DNA of 64,000 nucleotides from Paenibacillus oralis (GTDB lineage: Bacteria; Bacillota; Bacilli; Paenibacillales; Paenibacillaceae): positions 248,001-312,000 of the forward strand of contig NZ_RRCN01000001.1 in NCBI RefSeq assembly GCF_003863965.1. The letters run 5' to 3'. Under the pieces are notes generated by a model that had not been told where the DNA came from, made no database searches, and was given only the letters and a program-made list of their open reading frames with translations. Both the position numbers and the translations under genes were made by a program. Positions 53,219 through 61,639 of this stretch are shown here, one piece after another. The stretch's first letter is position 1, and each line of letters opens with the position of its first letter.

Positions 53219-53521
53219 CCCTCCAATGCCGCTACGTCCTGCTTAAATTTAAAATAATTAACTGTAAATCAATCCAGTTTCCGCCGCGTGTCCGGACATA
53301 TAGCCGCCCGTTTATCCGTCGGCCTCCGCGATACATGGCCTTCGCCTCCTAAACCTAAAATGGGTGCAACAAAGAAGCAGAAAATAGTAGATTTTTCTGG
53401 AAAATGGTGCTACAATCGTATTATCTTTTTGAGTTAATAACTTAATTAGATAATAACTCTAATCGTTAGTAACGTCAAGCGTTAAATTTGTACTTCCCAA
53501 AAATATTTTGAGGTGACTGTA

Positions 53522-53749
53522 ATGATCGAGTTTAAGCTGTCGGAGGTACTTCGTGACCGCGGAATCACTATGTATCAACTTAGCAAGGCCACCAAGGTTA
53601 GACCAAATACGGTCAGTCAGTGGGTAAATAACGAGGAACTGCGCGCAGAGGGGAAGGAAGTCAAATCAATTAGTGTTGATGTTCTTAATGCGTTTTGCCG
53701 CGAATTGAGATGTACTCCAAATGATCTGTTACACTACGTTGAAGACTAG
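53522..53749 (+). CDS. Small Xre-family DNA-binding protein
   Basis: 75 residues, a single Cro/CI-type helix-turn-helix (FKLSEVLRDRGITMYQLSKA, PNTVSQWVNN) ending with the usual CRELRCTPNDLLHY block. GAGGTGA lies 5 bases before the ATG at 53522. It stands alone in the accessory region and resembles orphan phage-type repressors (YozG-like). Upstream, 53219-53521 holds AT-rich DNA with no other feature recognised. Confidence 0.85.
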   Translation: MIEFKLSEVLRDRGITMYQLSKATKVRPNTVSQWVNNEELRAEGKEVKSISVDVLNAFCRELRCTPNDLLHYVED

Positions 53750-53938
53750 CCCTCAATCCCACCTCCAGTGAATAAATAAACCTAATAATAAGTGCAATTT
53801 CGTATATACCGGCTGTGACCGTTGAGGTTTGCGGCCTTTTCTAGTGTGCGTTTTCCGCACAATTTACGCATAATTAGGGCTCTTGGCCGCGTAGGGAGTG
53901 TTATCGTGAGGGACACGGATTTTGGACGGAGAAATTGA

Positions 53939-53978
53939 AAAAAAGTACAGTCCAAACGGACAACTCCGTAAGGACTGC
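53939..53978 (-). terminator. Terminator downstream of the lipoprotein gene
   Basis: Outer stem CAGTCC/GGACTG and inner ACGGA/TCCGT; the minus strand continues with seven T. The rest of 53750-54058 holds no gene. Confidence 0.7.
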
Positions 53979-54058
53979 CATTATAATTAACGAAAAGCCG
54001 CCTTTTCTTTCATTTCGTTAGCTCATATTGCTCCGCAGCAGTATGAATATCTATGCTA

Positions 54059-54646
54059 CTAGAAGTCATCCGGAACAAATTGAGGTAGCATACCCATGCC
54101 CGTCACCAAACCATCCTTATCAAGGGATAATGCGACTCTGTATATTTGGGAATCACTATGATCCTGGGTAGATGACTTCAGGTATTTTTTATTTGTTGAA
54201 TCATACATATAGGCCAATAAACTTTCATCTCCCATGGGCCCCTCCTCTATGTATTCTTCCCCATATAAATTAATCACCTTATCTTTTAACATACCAATAT
54301 GCACCCCGCGAATAGTACGATAAAAGTTTTCTGATTCACTACTTAAACTTATCGCAATGACCTTATCATTTACATAGATTATCTTAACTCCATGCTCATA
54401 ATCATAATTATTTTTCTCTTCCTCACTTTGTTCACCGCTTCCTAATATTTTTTCGGCACTCTTACGGCTCATTCCGAGATATACTTTTTGATTATTATTA
54501 TCGAGAATAGTTATATCGCCCGGTGAAATGGCATTTTTGTTAAGGGCAGAGATATCTATATCATCTGCTTTATTTCCTGAATTACATCCAGTAACTAAAA
54601 GTAATAATATAATACTGATCACAAAGTAATGTGTTTTTTCTTTCAT
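54059..54646 (-). CDS. Lipoprotein of unknown function
   Basis: 195 residues. Lipoprotein signal with lipobox LVTGC (Cys21), then an acidic linker and a domain with two similar halves: VYLGMSRKSAEKILGSGE and VHIGMLKDKVINLYGEEY. This GM-x3-x-V/A-E/K-x-hG pattern is typical of BLIP-like or SmpA-like repeats in secreted proteins. Strongly AT-rich. It sits 66 bp downstream of the coiled-coil gene; both look horizontally acquired. Confidence 0.75.
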   Translation of the reverse strand: MKEKTHYFVISIILLLLVTGCNSGNKADDIDISALNKNAISPGDITILDNNNQKVYLGMSRKSAEKILGSGEQSEEEKNNYDYEHGVKIIYVNDKVIAISLSSESENFYRTIRGVHIGMLKDKVINLYGEEYIEEGPMGDESLLAYMYDSTNKKYLKSSTQDHSDSQIYRVALSLDKDGLVTGMGMLPQFVPDDF

Positions 54647-54712
54647 TCAGCTACATCCTTACTTTTTTATTTTCTCTTAAAACCTGCCTTCTTAGCATCG
54701 TTCCACTATGGA

Positions 54713-55291
54713 TTAATACAGGTCATTAAGGCTCTTAGCTCTTTGTTTTAGATCGCTCAGAGAGGTCTCAATTTGACTATCGATAGCCTCAACATCAGAT
54801 ATGATGTCCGTTGAGTCTAACAAAGCAAAAATATTATCCTCGGTTAGTAATGAATTTGAAGAGGTGATTTTTGCACTGTTCTTTTTGAGATAGTTGATTT
54901 TTGAATCCAGGCACTTTTTATTTTCGGTCATTGCTTCATAAAGTCCATTAATACTATTATCTTTTTCTTCAATTGCCTCAATTTCTATGATATGTGAATT
55001 TAGGTCAGAACTTAATTTTTCAAGAGCCGATATCGTCTTTTGGACATCCTCATACTCATTCATCAATATCACTGTAGAATTTGCGGGAGACATTTCGTCT
55101 TCGAGCTCAACGGTGTGATCAATCAATATGTATCTAATTGCTCCTGATACTGCTTGAAACATTTTTAGTTTGCTATTTAACTCATCATATTTCTGATTAG
55201 CGTATCCGCTAAGACTCGGAACTTCTTTTTTAATTTGCTCTAACTCTTCTAGACCAGAGGAAATTTCACTGGGGGTATCATAGGATTTCAC
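54713..55291 (-). CDS. Coiled-coil protein of unknown function, 5' end uncertain
   Basis: 192 residues, almost all helical with heptad-like patterns (SSGLEELEQIKKEVPSL, LSSDLNSHIIEIEAIEEKD, SQIETSLSDLKQRAKSL). No signal or membrane segment. The GTG start at 55291 lacks a good ribosome binding site. A perfect GGAGGT lies about 35 bases upstream in front of another GTG, whose frame closes after 12 codons and overlaps this one, so the gene may be frameshifted at its start. The arrangement with a lipoprotein recalls contact-dependent toxin accessory genes, but this is speculative. Confidence 0.6.
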   Translation of the reverse strand: MKSYDTPSEISSGLEELEQIKKEVPSLSGYANQKYDELNSKLKMFQAVSGAIRYILIDHTVELEDEMSPANSTVILMNEYEDVQKTISALEKLSSDLNSHIIEIEAIEEKDNSINGLYEAMTENKKCLDSKINYLKKNSAKITSSNSLLTEDNIFALLDSTDIISDVEAIDSQIETSLSDLKQRAKSLNDLY

Positions 55292-55572
55292 TATTCATTG
55301 TTTTTCTTAGCTTCACGTTGGGACCTCCATGGTATAAATTAAGCAAATTAAACCGGTTGTTTTACCTCCTCATTATCAATGATACTCGAACATAACATGT
55401 GACGGTTTTCGGCAGAGACTGGCTTTCATACCAGGATTCTACCATAATTAACGAAATTATGTGAGGCTTTTTTCTTATCTTGCATGCCACAAGGCCTAAT
55501 CCAGAGTGTTCGCGGATATTCGCGGAGCGTCCCGGCTCCGTTAAGGACCATCGTTCTCTTTTTTAAGCGACA

Positions 55573-55625
55573 TAAAAACGACCTCCAACGCGTAGTAATC
55601 ACAAGATTACACGCATAGAGGCCGT
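55573..55625 (-). terminator. Terminator downstream of yutM
   Basis: A long stem (GCGTGTAATC/GATTACTACGC inside GGCCTC/GAGGTC) with the minus strand continuing GTTTTTAT. The remaining DNA between 55292 and 55684 shows no gene. Confidence 0.75.
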
Positions 55626-55684
55626 GATCTTCAACCCTAAAACGCTGATTTCAGGGTTGTTAACGCTCAATTTTTCACCATTAA

Positions 55685-56041
55685 TCAATCACAAGGCTGC
55701 GGCGCGCCTTCTTCATCTTTAAAGCGGAACGACTGTCCGCAGCCGCAGGTGGCGATGGCGTTCGGGTTGTGGATGGTGAAGCCGCCGCTCATGCCGGATT
55801 CCTTGAAATCGATCTCCAGCCCGTTCAGATAGCGGATGCTCTCTTTTTCAACCACCACTTTAAGCCCTTTGACGTCCATGTACACGTCGTCTTCGCTCTC
55901 CTGATCGTCAAGTCCCATCCCATATGAAAAACCGCTGCAGCCGCCGGGATTGACCCCGACGCGAAGGAACATGTTCGGCGTTTCCTCCTCAGCGAGCATA
56001 TCTTTAATTCGCGCCAGCGCGCTATCGGTAATTGTAATCAT
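55685..56041 (-). CDS. HesB/IscA-family Fe-S cluster carrier (YutM-like)
   Basis: 118 residues from the ATG at 56041, 10 bases after AAGGAG (a GTG at 56050 is too close). Three Cys ligands are in VNPGGCSGFSYG and ATCGCGQSF, as in A-type carriers. It passes Fe-S clusters to target enzymes. It lies near yutI (NifU-like) and the radical-SAM mqnE gene, which needs clusters. Its C-terminal CD tail is slightly longer than usual. Confidence 0.93.
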   Translation of the reverse strand: MITITDSALARIKDMLAEEETPNMFLRVGVNPGGCSGFSYGMGLDDQESEDDVYMDVKGLKVVVEKESIRYLNGLEIDFKESGMSGGFTIHNPNAIATCGCGQSFRFKDEEGAPQPCD

Positions 56042-56237
56042 GTTTTTCACACTCCTTTATAAGAAATTATACTCCACAACCCGAATCCGCTCAACAAATC
56101 CAATAAATCCGATAAATGCGATATTTCTCATTGCCGGATCATTTTCCAAGAGGCAGGCTTATTGCCCCCTTAAAAAGTGAGGTTTATAATAGGAAGGTGG
56201 TTTCATTGTCAGAATCGTTGGAAACGGAGGGAATGTC

Positions 56238-57344
56238 ATGTCCACAGTCGTCACCCCCAACACGGAGCAAAAAATGGCGGAGATTGCCGATAAAGTGCAC
56301 CGCGGAGAACGCCTCACTCTGGAGGACGGGGTCTATTTATATGAAAGCGACGATATATTGACTATTGGGCAATTAGCCAATGAGGTCAATTTACGGAAAA
56401 ACGGCAAAAAGGTCTATTTTATCGAAAATATGAGCCTGTACTTTACGAATGTTTGCGAATCGCACTGCGCGTTTTGCAGCTTCCGCAAAGATCAGGGCGA
56501 AGAAGGAGCATACACGTTGTCCGGCGAGGAAATGGTTGCTTTCGTGGAGCAGCACATTACCCCCGGCGTTCGTGAATTCCATATCGTAGGTGGGCATAAT
56601 AATCATGTCCCTTTTCAATATTATGTGGATTCGCTGAAAGCGCTGAAGGAGCGGTTTCCGGATGTGACGTTAAAGGCGTATACGGCGGCGGAAATCGAAT
56701 TTTTCACCCGGATTAGCGGCCTCAGCACCAAGGAAGTGCTCGTGGAGCTGCAAAAAGCCGGCCTGCAGTCGTTAACCGGCGGCGGCGCGGAAATTTTGTC
56801 CGACCAATACCGGGAAAAAATGAAGGTGGAAAAAGCGAATGTCCAGCAGTATTTGGACGTTCACCGGACCGCTCATGAGCTAGGCATGAAAACGCCAACG
56901 ACGATGCTGTACGGCTCGATCGAATCGTATGAGGACCGGATTCGCCATATGATTCAAATTCGCGAACTCCAGGACGAGACCGGCGGATTTAGCGTGTTTA
57001 TTCCGCTGTCCATGCAGCCGCGCAACAAAAACGCCAGCATTATGCGCCGGAATTCGGCTTACGAGGATCTCAAGACAATCGCGATCAGCCGGCTGATGCT
57101 CGACAATATCCAGCATATCAAGGCGTATTTCATCAATATCGGCGTGCAGCTGACGCAAGTCGCCCTCACGTTCGGAGCCTCCGATGTGCACGGTACGATT
57201 TTGAAAGAGCAAATCAGCCACGCGGCCGGAGCGCAAACGCCGGAAGGGCTCACGCTGAAAGAGCTGATCTGGCTTGTCAAAGGAGCCGGGCGCATCCCGG
57301 TCGAGCGGGACACATTCTACAACGAAATCAAAGTTTACGAATAA
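56238..57344 (+). CDS. mqnE: Aminofutalosine synthase MqnE (menaquinone biosynthesis)
   Basis: 368 residues of the radical SAM superfamily. The cluster-binding CESHCAFC (CxxxCxxC) is in YFTNVCESHCAFCSFRKDQ. Further family blocks are HIVGGHNN, SLTGGGAEI and TTMLYGS. MqnE joins the chorismate-derived dihydrobenzoate derivative to the adenosyl moiety in the futalosine route. This route replaces the classical Men route, so the organism probably makes menaquinone this way. The end overlaps yuzB by 10 bp, convergently. Confidence 0.93.
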   Translation: MSTVVTPNTEQKMAEIADKVHRGERLTLEDGVYLYESDDILTIGQLANEVNLRKNGKKVYFIENMSLYFTNVCESHCAFCSFRKDQGEEGAYTLSGEEMVAFVEQHITPGVREFHIVGGHNNHVPFQYYVDSLKALKERFPDVTLKAYTAAEIEFFTRISGLSTKEVLVELQKAGLQSLTGGGAEILSDQYREKMKVEKANVQQYLDVHRTAHELGMKTPTTMLYGSIESYEDRIRHMIQIRELQDETGGFSVFIPLSMQPRNKNASIMRRNSAYEDLKTIAISRLMLDNIQHIKAYFINIGVQLTQVALTFGASDVHGTILKEQISHAAGAQTPEGLTLKELIWLVKGAGRIPVERDTFYNEIKVYE

Positions 57345-57577
57345 TCCGACGCGGATTCCTTAATTTTCGTCAGAATCCGCTCATACAGCTGGTCGGCGTT
57401 CTTCGCCTCCACCGGCTCCCCGTCGACCAGCACGTAGGGGAACATAAAACAGGTTCCGCAGCTGGTCAGGCAGCCGTATTCGTAAACATCGCAATCCTGC
57501 CGCTCTCGCACTTTGCGGATCGCCTCGCCGGTCCCGAAACCGGCATTGTTTGCACAAAATTCAATAATCGGCTTCAC
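57335..57577 (-). CDS. yuzB: YuzB-like DUF1450 protein
   Basis: 80 residues from the GTG at 57577, 5 bases after GGGAGGCC, giving MKPIIEFCANNAGFGTGEA. It has Cys residues in CDVYEYGCLTSCGTCF, a thioredoxin-like ferredoxin-type layout. DUF1450 proteins are common in Bacillales and of unknown function. It is convergent and overlapping with mqnE and divergent from yutI; the yuzB-yutI neighbourhood is kept in B. subtilis. Confidence 0.9.
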   Translation of the reverse strand: MKPIIEFCANNAGFGTGEAIRKVRERQDCDVYEYGCLTSCGTCFMFPYVLVDGEPVEAKNADQLYERILTKIKESASDYS

Positions 57578-57656
57578 TTTTCGGCCTCCCGCTTTAAGAA
57601 GCATTTAAATTTTAGCTTTTTTGTAATATAATAAGGCAAGAAAGGAGTTGAACACA

Positions 57657-57902
57657 ATGAGTGAAAATGTACAAGATAGATTGTATGACGAAGTTTCCGA
57701 AGTGCTCGACAAACTGCGTCCTTTCCTGCAGCGCGACGGCGGCGACGTTGAATTGGTCGACGTGGAGGACGGCATCGTCAAACTGAAACTGATGGGTGCC
57801 TGCGGCAGCTGCCCAAGCTCCACCATCACGCTCAAAGCGGGGATCGAACGCGCCCTGTTTGAAGAAGTCGAAGGCGTGGAAGAGGTTGTCCAAGTATTCT
57901 AA
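57657..57902 (+). CDS. yutI: NifU-like Fe-S scaffold protein (YutI)
   Basis: 81 residues, the C-terminal NifU domain with the cluster-binding [20 protein letters not shown] lies 9 bases before the ATG at 57657 (the frame opens slightly earlier). It carries or assembles Fe-S clusters. A bidirectional terminator follows. Confidence 0.95.
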   Translation: MSENVQDRLYDEVSEVLDKLRPFLQRDGGDVELVDVEDGIVKLKLMGACGSCPSSTITLKAGIERALFEEVEGVEEVVQVF

Positions 57903-57922
57903 GACCATCATGATGCAATAAT

Positions 57923-57968
57923 AAACTCGGCCCAACCGGTTTTAGCCGGCGAGGCCGAGTTTTTTGTT
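57923..57968. terminator. Bidirectional terminator between yutI and the SDR gene
   Basis: AAACTCGGCC pairs with GGCCGAGTTT around a CCGGTTTTAGCCGG inner stem, with T runs on both strands. Confidence 0.9.
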
Positions 57969-57971
57969 TTG

Positions 57972-58745
57972 TTATGACGGTTTGATCCACGGACGGATCG
58001 GGTCCAGCCCGCCGGAAATGTCCATAATGTTCCCGGTGATGAAATCGGAATCCGGATGGCACAAAAAAGCGATGACGCGGGCGATATCCTCGCCGCTGCC
58101 GGGCCGGCCGAGCGGCGTTTCCCCGTCCTGCTTCTCCCTCGCCTCGCGGATCGAAATCTCCTTGTTCCGTCCGCGAATGTCGCCGGGACATACCATATTG
58201 ACGGTAATCCCATACGGCGCTTCTTCGACGGCGAGCGTCTTCGTGAAGGAGACGAGCCCCGTTTTGGCGGCGGCATACACCGCGCGATGCGGCCAGGCCC
58301 GGGATTCCGCCGCGTGCCCGAAGCCGAAGTGGATGATCCGTCCCCAGCTTTTTTCCCGCATGCCCTTTAGCACCTGATGATCCAGCAGCATCGTCCCGAC
58401 AAGATTGCCGTTGATCATCTCCAGCACTTCAGCCTGGCTGTAATCGGCGAACAGCTTGCGTTCCCGGATGAAAGGGCCGGCATTGTTGACGAGGATATCG
58501 ATCGTCCCTAAGCTTTCGTTCACCTGCCGGGCCAGATCTTCGATTTGCTCTCCGTGCGATATGTCCGCCTGCACTGCGATGCAGCGCACGCCCATCCGCT
58601 CGATTTCGGAACGAAGGGAGAGCGCTTCCGATTCGCTATGTACGAAATTCAGCGCGATATTGCAGCCTTGCGCGGCCAACGTGAGCGCCGTCTTTTTTCC
58701 GAGACCTTTGGCGCTCCCGGTGATTAGGGCAACCTTACCCAGCAA
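57972..58745 (-). CDS. Short-chain dehydrogenase/reductase
   Basis: About 257 residues from the TTG at 58745, preceded by GGAGGAG. Cofactor site TGSAKGLGKK, NNAG motif, and catalytic YAAAK. The residue 13 before the Tyr, normally the catalytic Ser, is His (FGFGHAAES), so it is atypical or uses another residue. The C-terminal CPGD...DISGG blocks are normal. The substrate cannot be told. An upstream in-frame ATG at 58775 has no better ribosome binding site. Confidence 0.88.
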   Translation of the reverse strand: MLGKVALITGSAKGLGKKTALTLAAQGCNIALNFVHSESEALSLRSEIERMGVRCIAVQADISHGEQIEDLARQVNESLGTIDILVNNAGPFIRERKLFADYSQAEVLEMINGNLVGTMLLDHQVLKGMREKSWGRIIHFGFGHAAESRAWPHRAVYAAAKTGLVSFTKTLAVEEAPYGITVNMVCPGDIRGRNKEISIREAREKQDGETPLGRPGSGEDIARVIAFLCHPDSDFITGNIMDISGGLDPIRPWIKPS

Positions 58746-58825
58746 CGTTCCTACTCCTCCTCCCAAACTGCGCATTTACTTCAAGTATAAAAGATTTGGG
58801 ACGTTCCCACAAACGGCCAAACACT

Positions 58826-59521
58826 TTACATCGCTTTGAGCTTATACAGACTATGGTACAACTCCGCCAATAAGTTGAATCCGGACGAAAGATCCACGAC
58901 CAGCCCGGAACTGAACAACTTGTCATTAACGGCCTCGTTATGAACCAAATACAGGTTTTTGCGCTGATACCAGTTCAGCACTTCCGCGGATTTAGCCGGA
59001 TCGAGAATACGCTTGTAACGCTCCCCCTCGATCACAAATGTATTTTGCGAGTTGAAAAATGAAGTAACTTGTTGAAACTGCTGCGGCTCAGCATCGATCC
59101 ATTCGCGCAGCTTGTCCATCGTTTCCTTGGTTGCGCCGTAATATCCCATGCCAAAGCGATAAGAATCGGGATGCAGCTCGAAGAAAAACGCCGGAGCGTC
59201 CCTCCATTCCTTGGACGGCCGTTTAAACGTTATCCACATGGTGTTGCGATACAAGAGCTTATCCTTCGAAAAACGGGTGTCGCAATGAATGCGCGATATC
59301 GTTTTATTGACGGATGGCCGGGTTTCCAGCAGTGGATCGATATTCAGCATACCTTCGCTTAAATCCGCCACCAACGACTGCATCGGCTCCAGTAAAACTC
59401 GCGTATATACTGCCCGATTTTCCTCAAACCACGGCTTGGAATTGTTGCGCTGCACTTCCTCCAGAAACGTCAATGTTTCGGGGGAAAAACCTTGAAAAGC
59501 TCCGGCACGAACCGAACCCAT
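58826..59521 (-). CDS. DUF2461-family protein
   Basis: 231 residues from the ATG at 59521, 9 bases after AGGAGG (an ATG at 59527 and TTG at 59530 are closer). It shows the family blocks FLEEVQRNNSKPWFEENR, ISRIHCDTRFSKDKLLYRNTMWITF and FFELHPDSYRFGMGYY. DUF2461 proteins are widespread and uncharacterised. It stands alone. Confidence 0.88.
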   Translation of the reverse strand: MGSVRAGAFQGFSPETLTFLEEVQRNNSKPWFEENRAVYTRVLLEPMQSLVADLSEGMLNIDPLLETRPSVNKTISRIHCDTRFSKDKLLYRNTMWITFKRPSKEWRDAPAFFFELHPDSYRFGMGYYGATKETMDKLREWIDAEPQQFQQVTSFFNSQNTFVIEGERYKRILDPAKSAEVLNWYQRKNLYLVHNEAVNDKLFSSGLVVDLSSGFNLLAELYHSLYKLKAM

Positions 59522-59744
59522 GGCCATCAACCTCCTAATAATCTTAGCTTAGGCAAAACCGTTCTGCATTTTGTGCAAAGCCGGTCATCGCTTGATAAAT
59601 TTCATCGGTTGACCTTCTTTCCGGCTGGGTAAGTTATTCTGCAAACTCATTCGTTTCCCCTTTATTTTGGAGGATATACAAATGTTGGACAAGTTTAAAA
59701 TCACACGAAAGACACGTCTATCGGCATATTTGAACGGTTAGTTG

Positions 59745-59935
59745 TAAAAGTTACAACTAGATTTAATTAAAGTTACGGAATCATATGTTTTAATTGCATA
59801 TCATGCAACTACAACTAAACTATTCCGTCATCCCTTCGGGATACACAGATTTAATTGCAGGATTTGCATTTAAACACTCATATAACCATATATCCTGTTA
59901 AATAAGTGTACATTTTACAACTATTCAACAGTGCA
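59745..59935. repeat. Intergenic repeat element, family D copy 2
   Basis: AT-rich stretch with TTTAATTGCA (59790, 59850), CATATCATGCAACTA and TGTACATTTTACAACTATTC, paralleling 17600-17812. The word CATATAACCATATAT also recalls the centre of family A copy 1. No gene is seen in 59531-60012. Confidence 0.4.
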
Positions 59936-59968
59936 CCAAACAGGTCCGTGCAGGATTCTCCAATAACA

Positions 59969-59997
59969 GAAAAATCCCGCTGCTCTCGCAGCGGGAT
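59969..59997 (-). terminator. Terminator of the metNPQ operon
   Basis: ATCCCGCTGC, loop TCTC, GCAGCGGGAT; the minus strand continues TTTTTC. Confidence 0.88.
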
Positions 59998-60012
59998 AAC
60001 TATAACAATTTC

Positions 60013-60909
60013 TTAAAATACCGGCACCAGCGCGCCTTTGTACGTATCGTTGATGAACGTTCTGACATCGTCGGAAGTCAGCGCTTTGGCCAGCTTTTGG
60101 ATCGCCTCGGAATCTTTGTTGTCCGGGCGGGCTACCAAAATATTGGTGTACGGTGAGTCTTTATCCTCAATGAACAAAGCGTCCTGCGTCGGGTTCAGAT
60201 CGGCTTCCAGCGCATAGTTCGTGTTGATCAACGCCAGATCCACTTCCGCCAGCTGACGAGGCAGCATGGCCGCATCGGCTTCGACGAACTTCAGGTTTTT
60301 CGGATTTTCCGTAATGTCCTTTGTCGTGGCCGTAATGCCGGCGTCATCCTTCAGCTTGATCAAACCTTGTTTCTGGAGCAGCAGCAGCGCGCGTCCGCCG
60401 TTGGTCGGGTCGTTCGGAATCGCCACTTTCGCGCCGTCCGGAATTTCGTCCGCGGATTTGTATTTGTTCGAGTAAGCGCCAAACGGCTCAACGTGAACGC
60501 CTACTACCGGAACGAGGTCAAAACTGTTTTGCTTGTTTTGCTCGTCAAGATAAGGCTGATGCTGGAAATAGTTCGCATCGAGTTCTTTTTCGAAAAGCTG
60601 TACGTTAGGTTGCACGTAGTCGGTGAACTCCTTGACTTCAAGCTCAACGCCTTCCTCTTTCAGCTTCGGAGCGATGAAGCGCAAAATGTCGGCATGAGGC
60701 ACCGTTGCGCCTACCACCAGTTTCACCGGTTCAGCCGCAGTATTCGTGTCCCCGCTTTCCGAACTGCCTTCAGCAGCCCCGGCATTCGTCGTACCGGCGT
60801 TTCCGCCTGCAGCGCTGCCCGCACCATTATTTGCCGCGTTGTTGCTGCCGCACGCCGAGAGTACCAATACAAGCGCCAGCGTAAGCAAAGATAAAGTCCA
60901 TTTTTTCAT
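60013..60909 (-). CDS. metQ: MetQ, methionine-binding lipoprotein
   Basis: 298 residues. Lipoprotein signal with lipobox LSACGS, a Ser/Gly/Asn-rich linker, then an NlpA/MetQ domain beginning KLVVGATVPHADILRFIAPKL and containing YFQHQPYLDEQNK and VAIPNDPTNGGRALLLL. It delivers methionine to the MetNP transporter on the outer face of the membrane. It is the last gene of the operon. Confidence 0.97.
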   Translation of the reverse strand: MKKWTLSLLTLALVLVLSACGSNNAANNGAGSAAGGNAGTTNAGAAEGSSESGDTNTAAEPVKLVVGATVPHADILRFIAPKLKEEGVELEVKEFTDYVQPNVQLFEKELDANYFQHQPYLDEQNKQNSFDLVPVVGVHVEPFGAYSNKYKSADEIPDGAKVAIPNDPTNGGRALLLLQKQGLIKLKDDAGITATTKDITENPKNLKFVEADAAMLPRQLAEVDLALINTNYALEADLNPTQDALFIEDKDSPYTNILVARPDNKDSEAIQKLAKALTSDDVRTFINDTYKGALVPVF

Positions 60910-60970
60910 TGCAGTTCTTCCCCCTTAAAATGTGTTTTGAATAAGGATTCATATCTATTTGGGTAATTCC

Positions 60971-61639
60971 TTATTTCCGCGTAAAAAAGATAACCAGCCG
61001 GTCGCCCAGCATTTGCAGCACTTGCACCAGAATGACCATGAATACGACAGAGACAAGCATCACTCCCGACTCGTAACGGTAGTAACCGTAACGGATGGCC
61101 AGGTCGCCGAGTCCGCCGCCGCCGACCATGCCCGACATCGCCGTGTAGGACACGAGCGTCACGACGGTGATCGTCATCCCGGCGATCAGGCCGGGCAGCG
61201 ATTCCGGCAGCAGCACCTTGCGGATGATTTGGAACGATGAGGCGCCCATCGCTTGGGACGCTTCAATCACCCCGCGATCAACCTCGCGCAACGCCGTTTC
61301 CACCAAACGGGCGAAAAACGGAGCGGCCCCGATCACCAGCGGCGGAATCGTTCCTTCCACGCCGGTCGAAACGCCCATGATCGCCCGGGTCACCGGAATC
61401 AAGGCGACGATCAGAATGATAAACGGCACCGAACGCAGGATATTGACGATAAACGAGACAATCCGGTAAATCCAGGCGAGCACCGCGGACGATGAACGGG
61501 AACAGGTGAACAGCAGCACCCCAAGCGGAAGCCCGATCAAAAACGTGAACAGGGAGGCATATCCCAGCATTTTCAGCGTATCGATCGTGGCCGTGCCCAT
61601 TTCGGGCCAATCCAACCCGGCGAAATCCACGTTCCACAT
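60971..61639 (-). CDS. metP: MetP/MetI, methionine ABC permease
   Basis: 222 residues with five membrane helices and the permease EAA loop (EASQAMGASSFQIIRKVLLPES). Its ATG overlaps the metN stop by one base (TAATG), so translation is coupled. Methionine import permease. Confidence 0.97.
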   Translation of the reverse strand: MWNVDFAGLDWPEMGTATIDTLKMLGYASLFTFLIGLPLGVLLFTCSRSSSAVLAWIYRIVSFIVNILRSVPFIILIVALIPVTRAIMGVSTGVEGTIPPLVIGAAPFFARLVETALREVDRGVIEASQAMGASSFQIIRKVLLPESLPGLIAGMTITVVTLVSYTAMSGMVGGGGLGDLAIRYGYYRYESGVMLVSVVFMVILVQVLQMLGDRLVIFFTRK

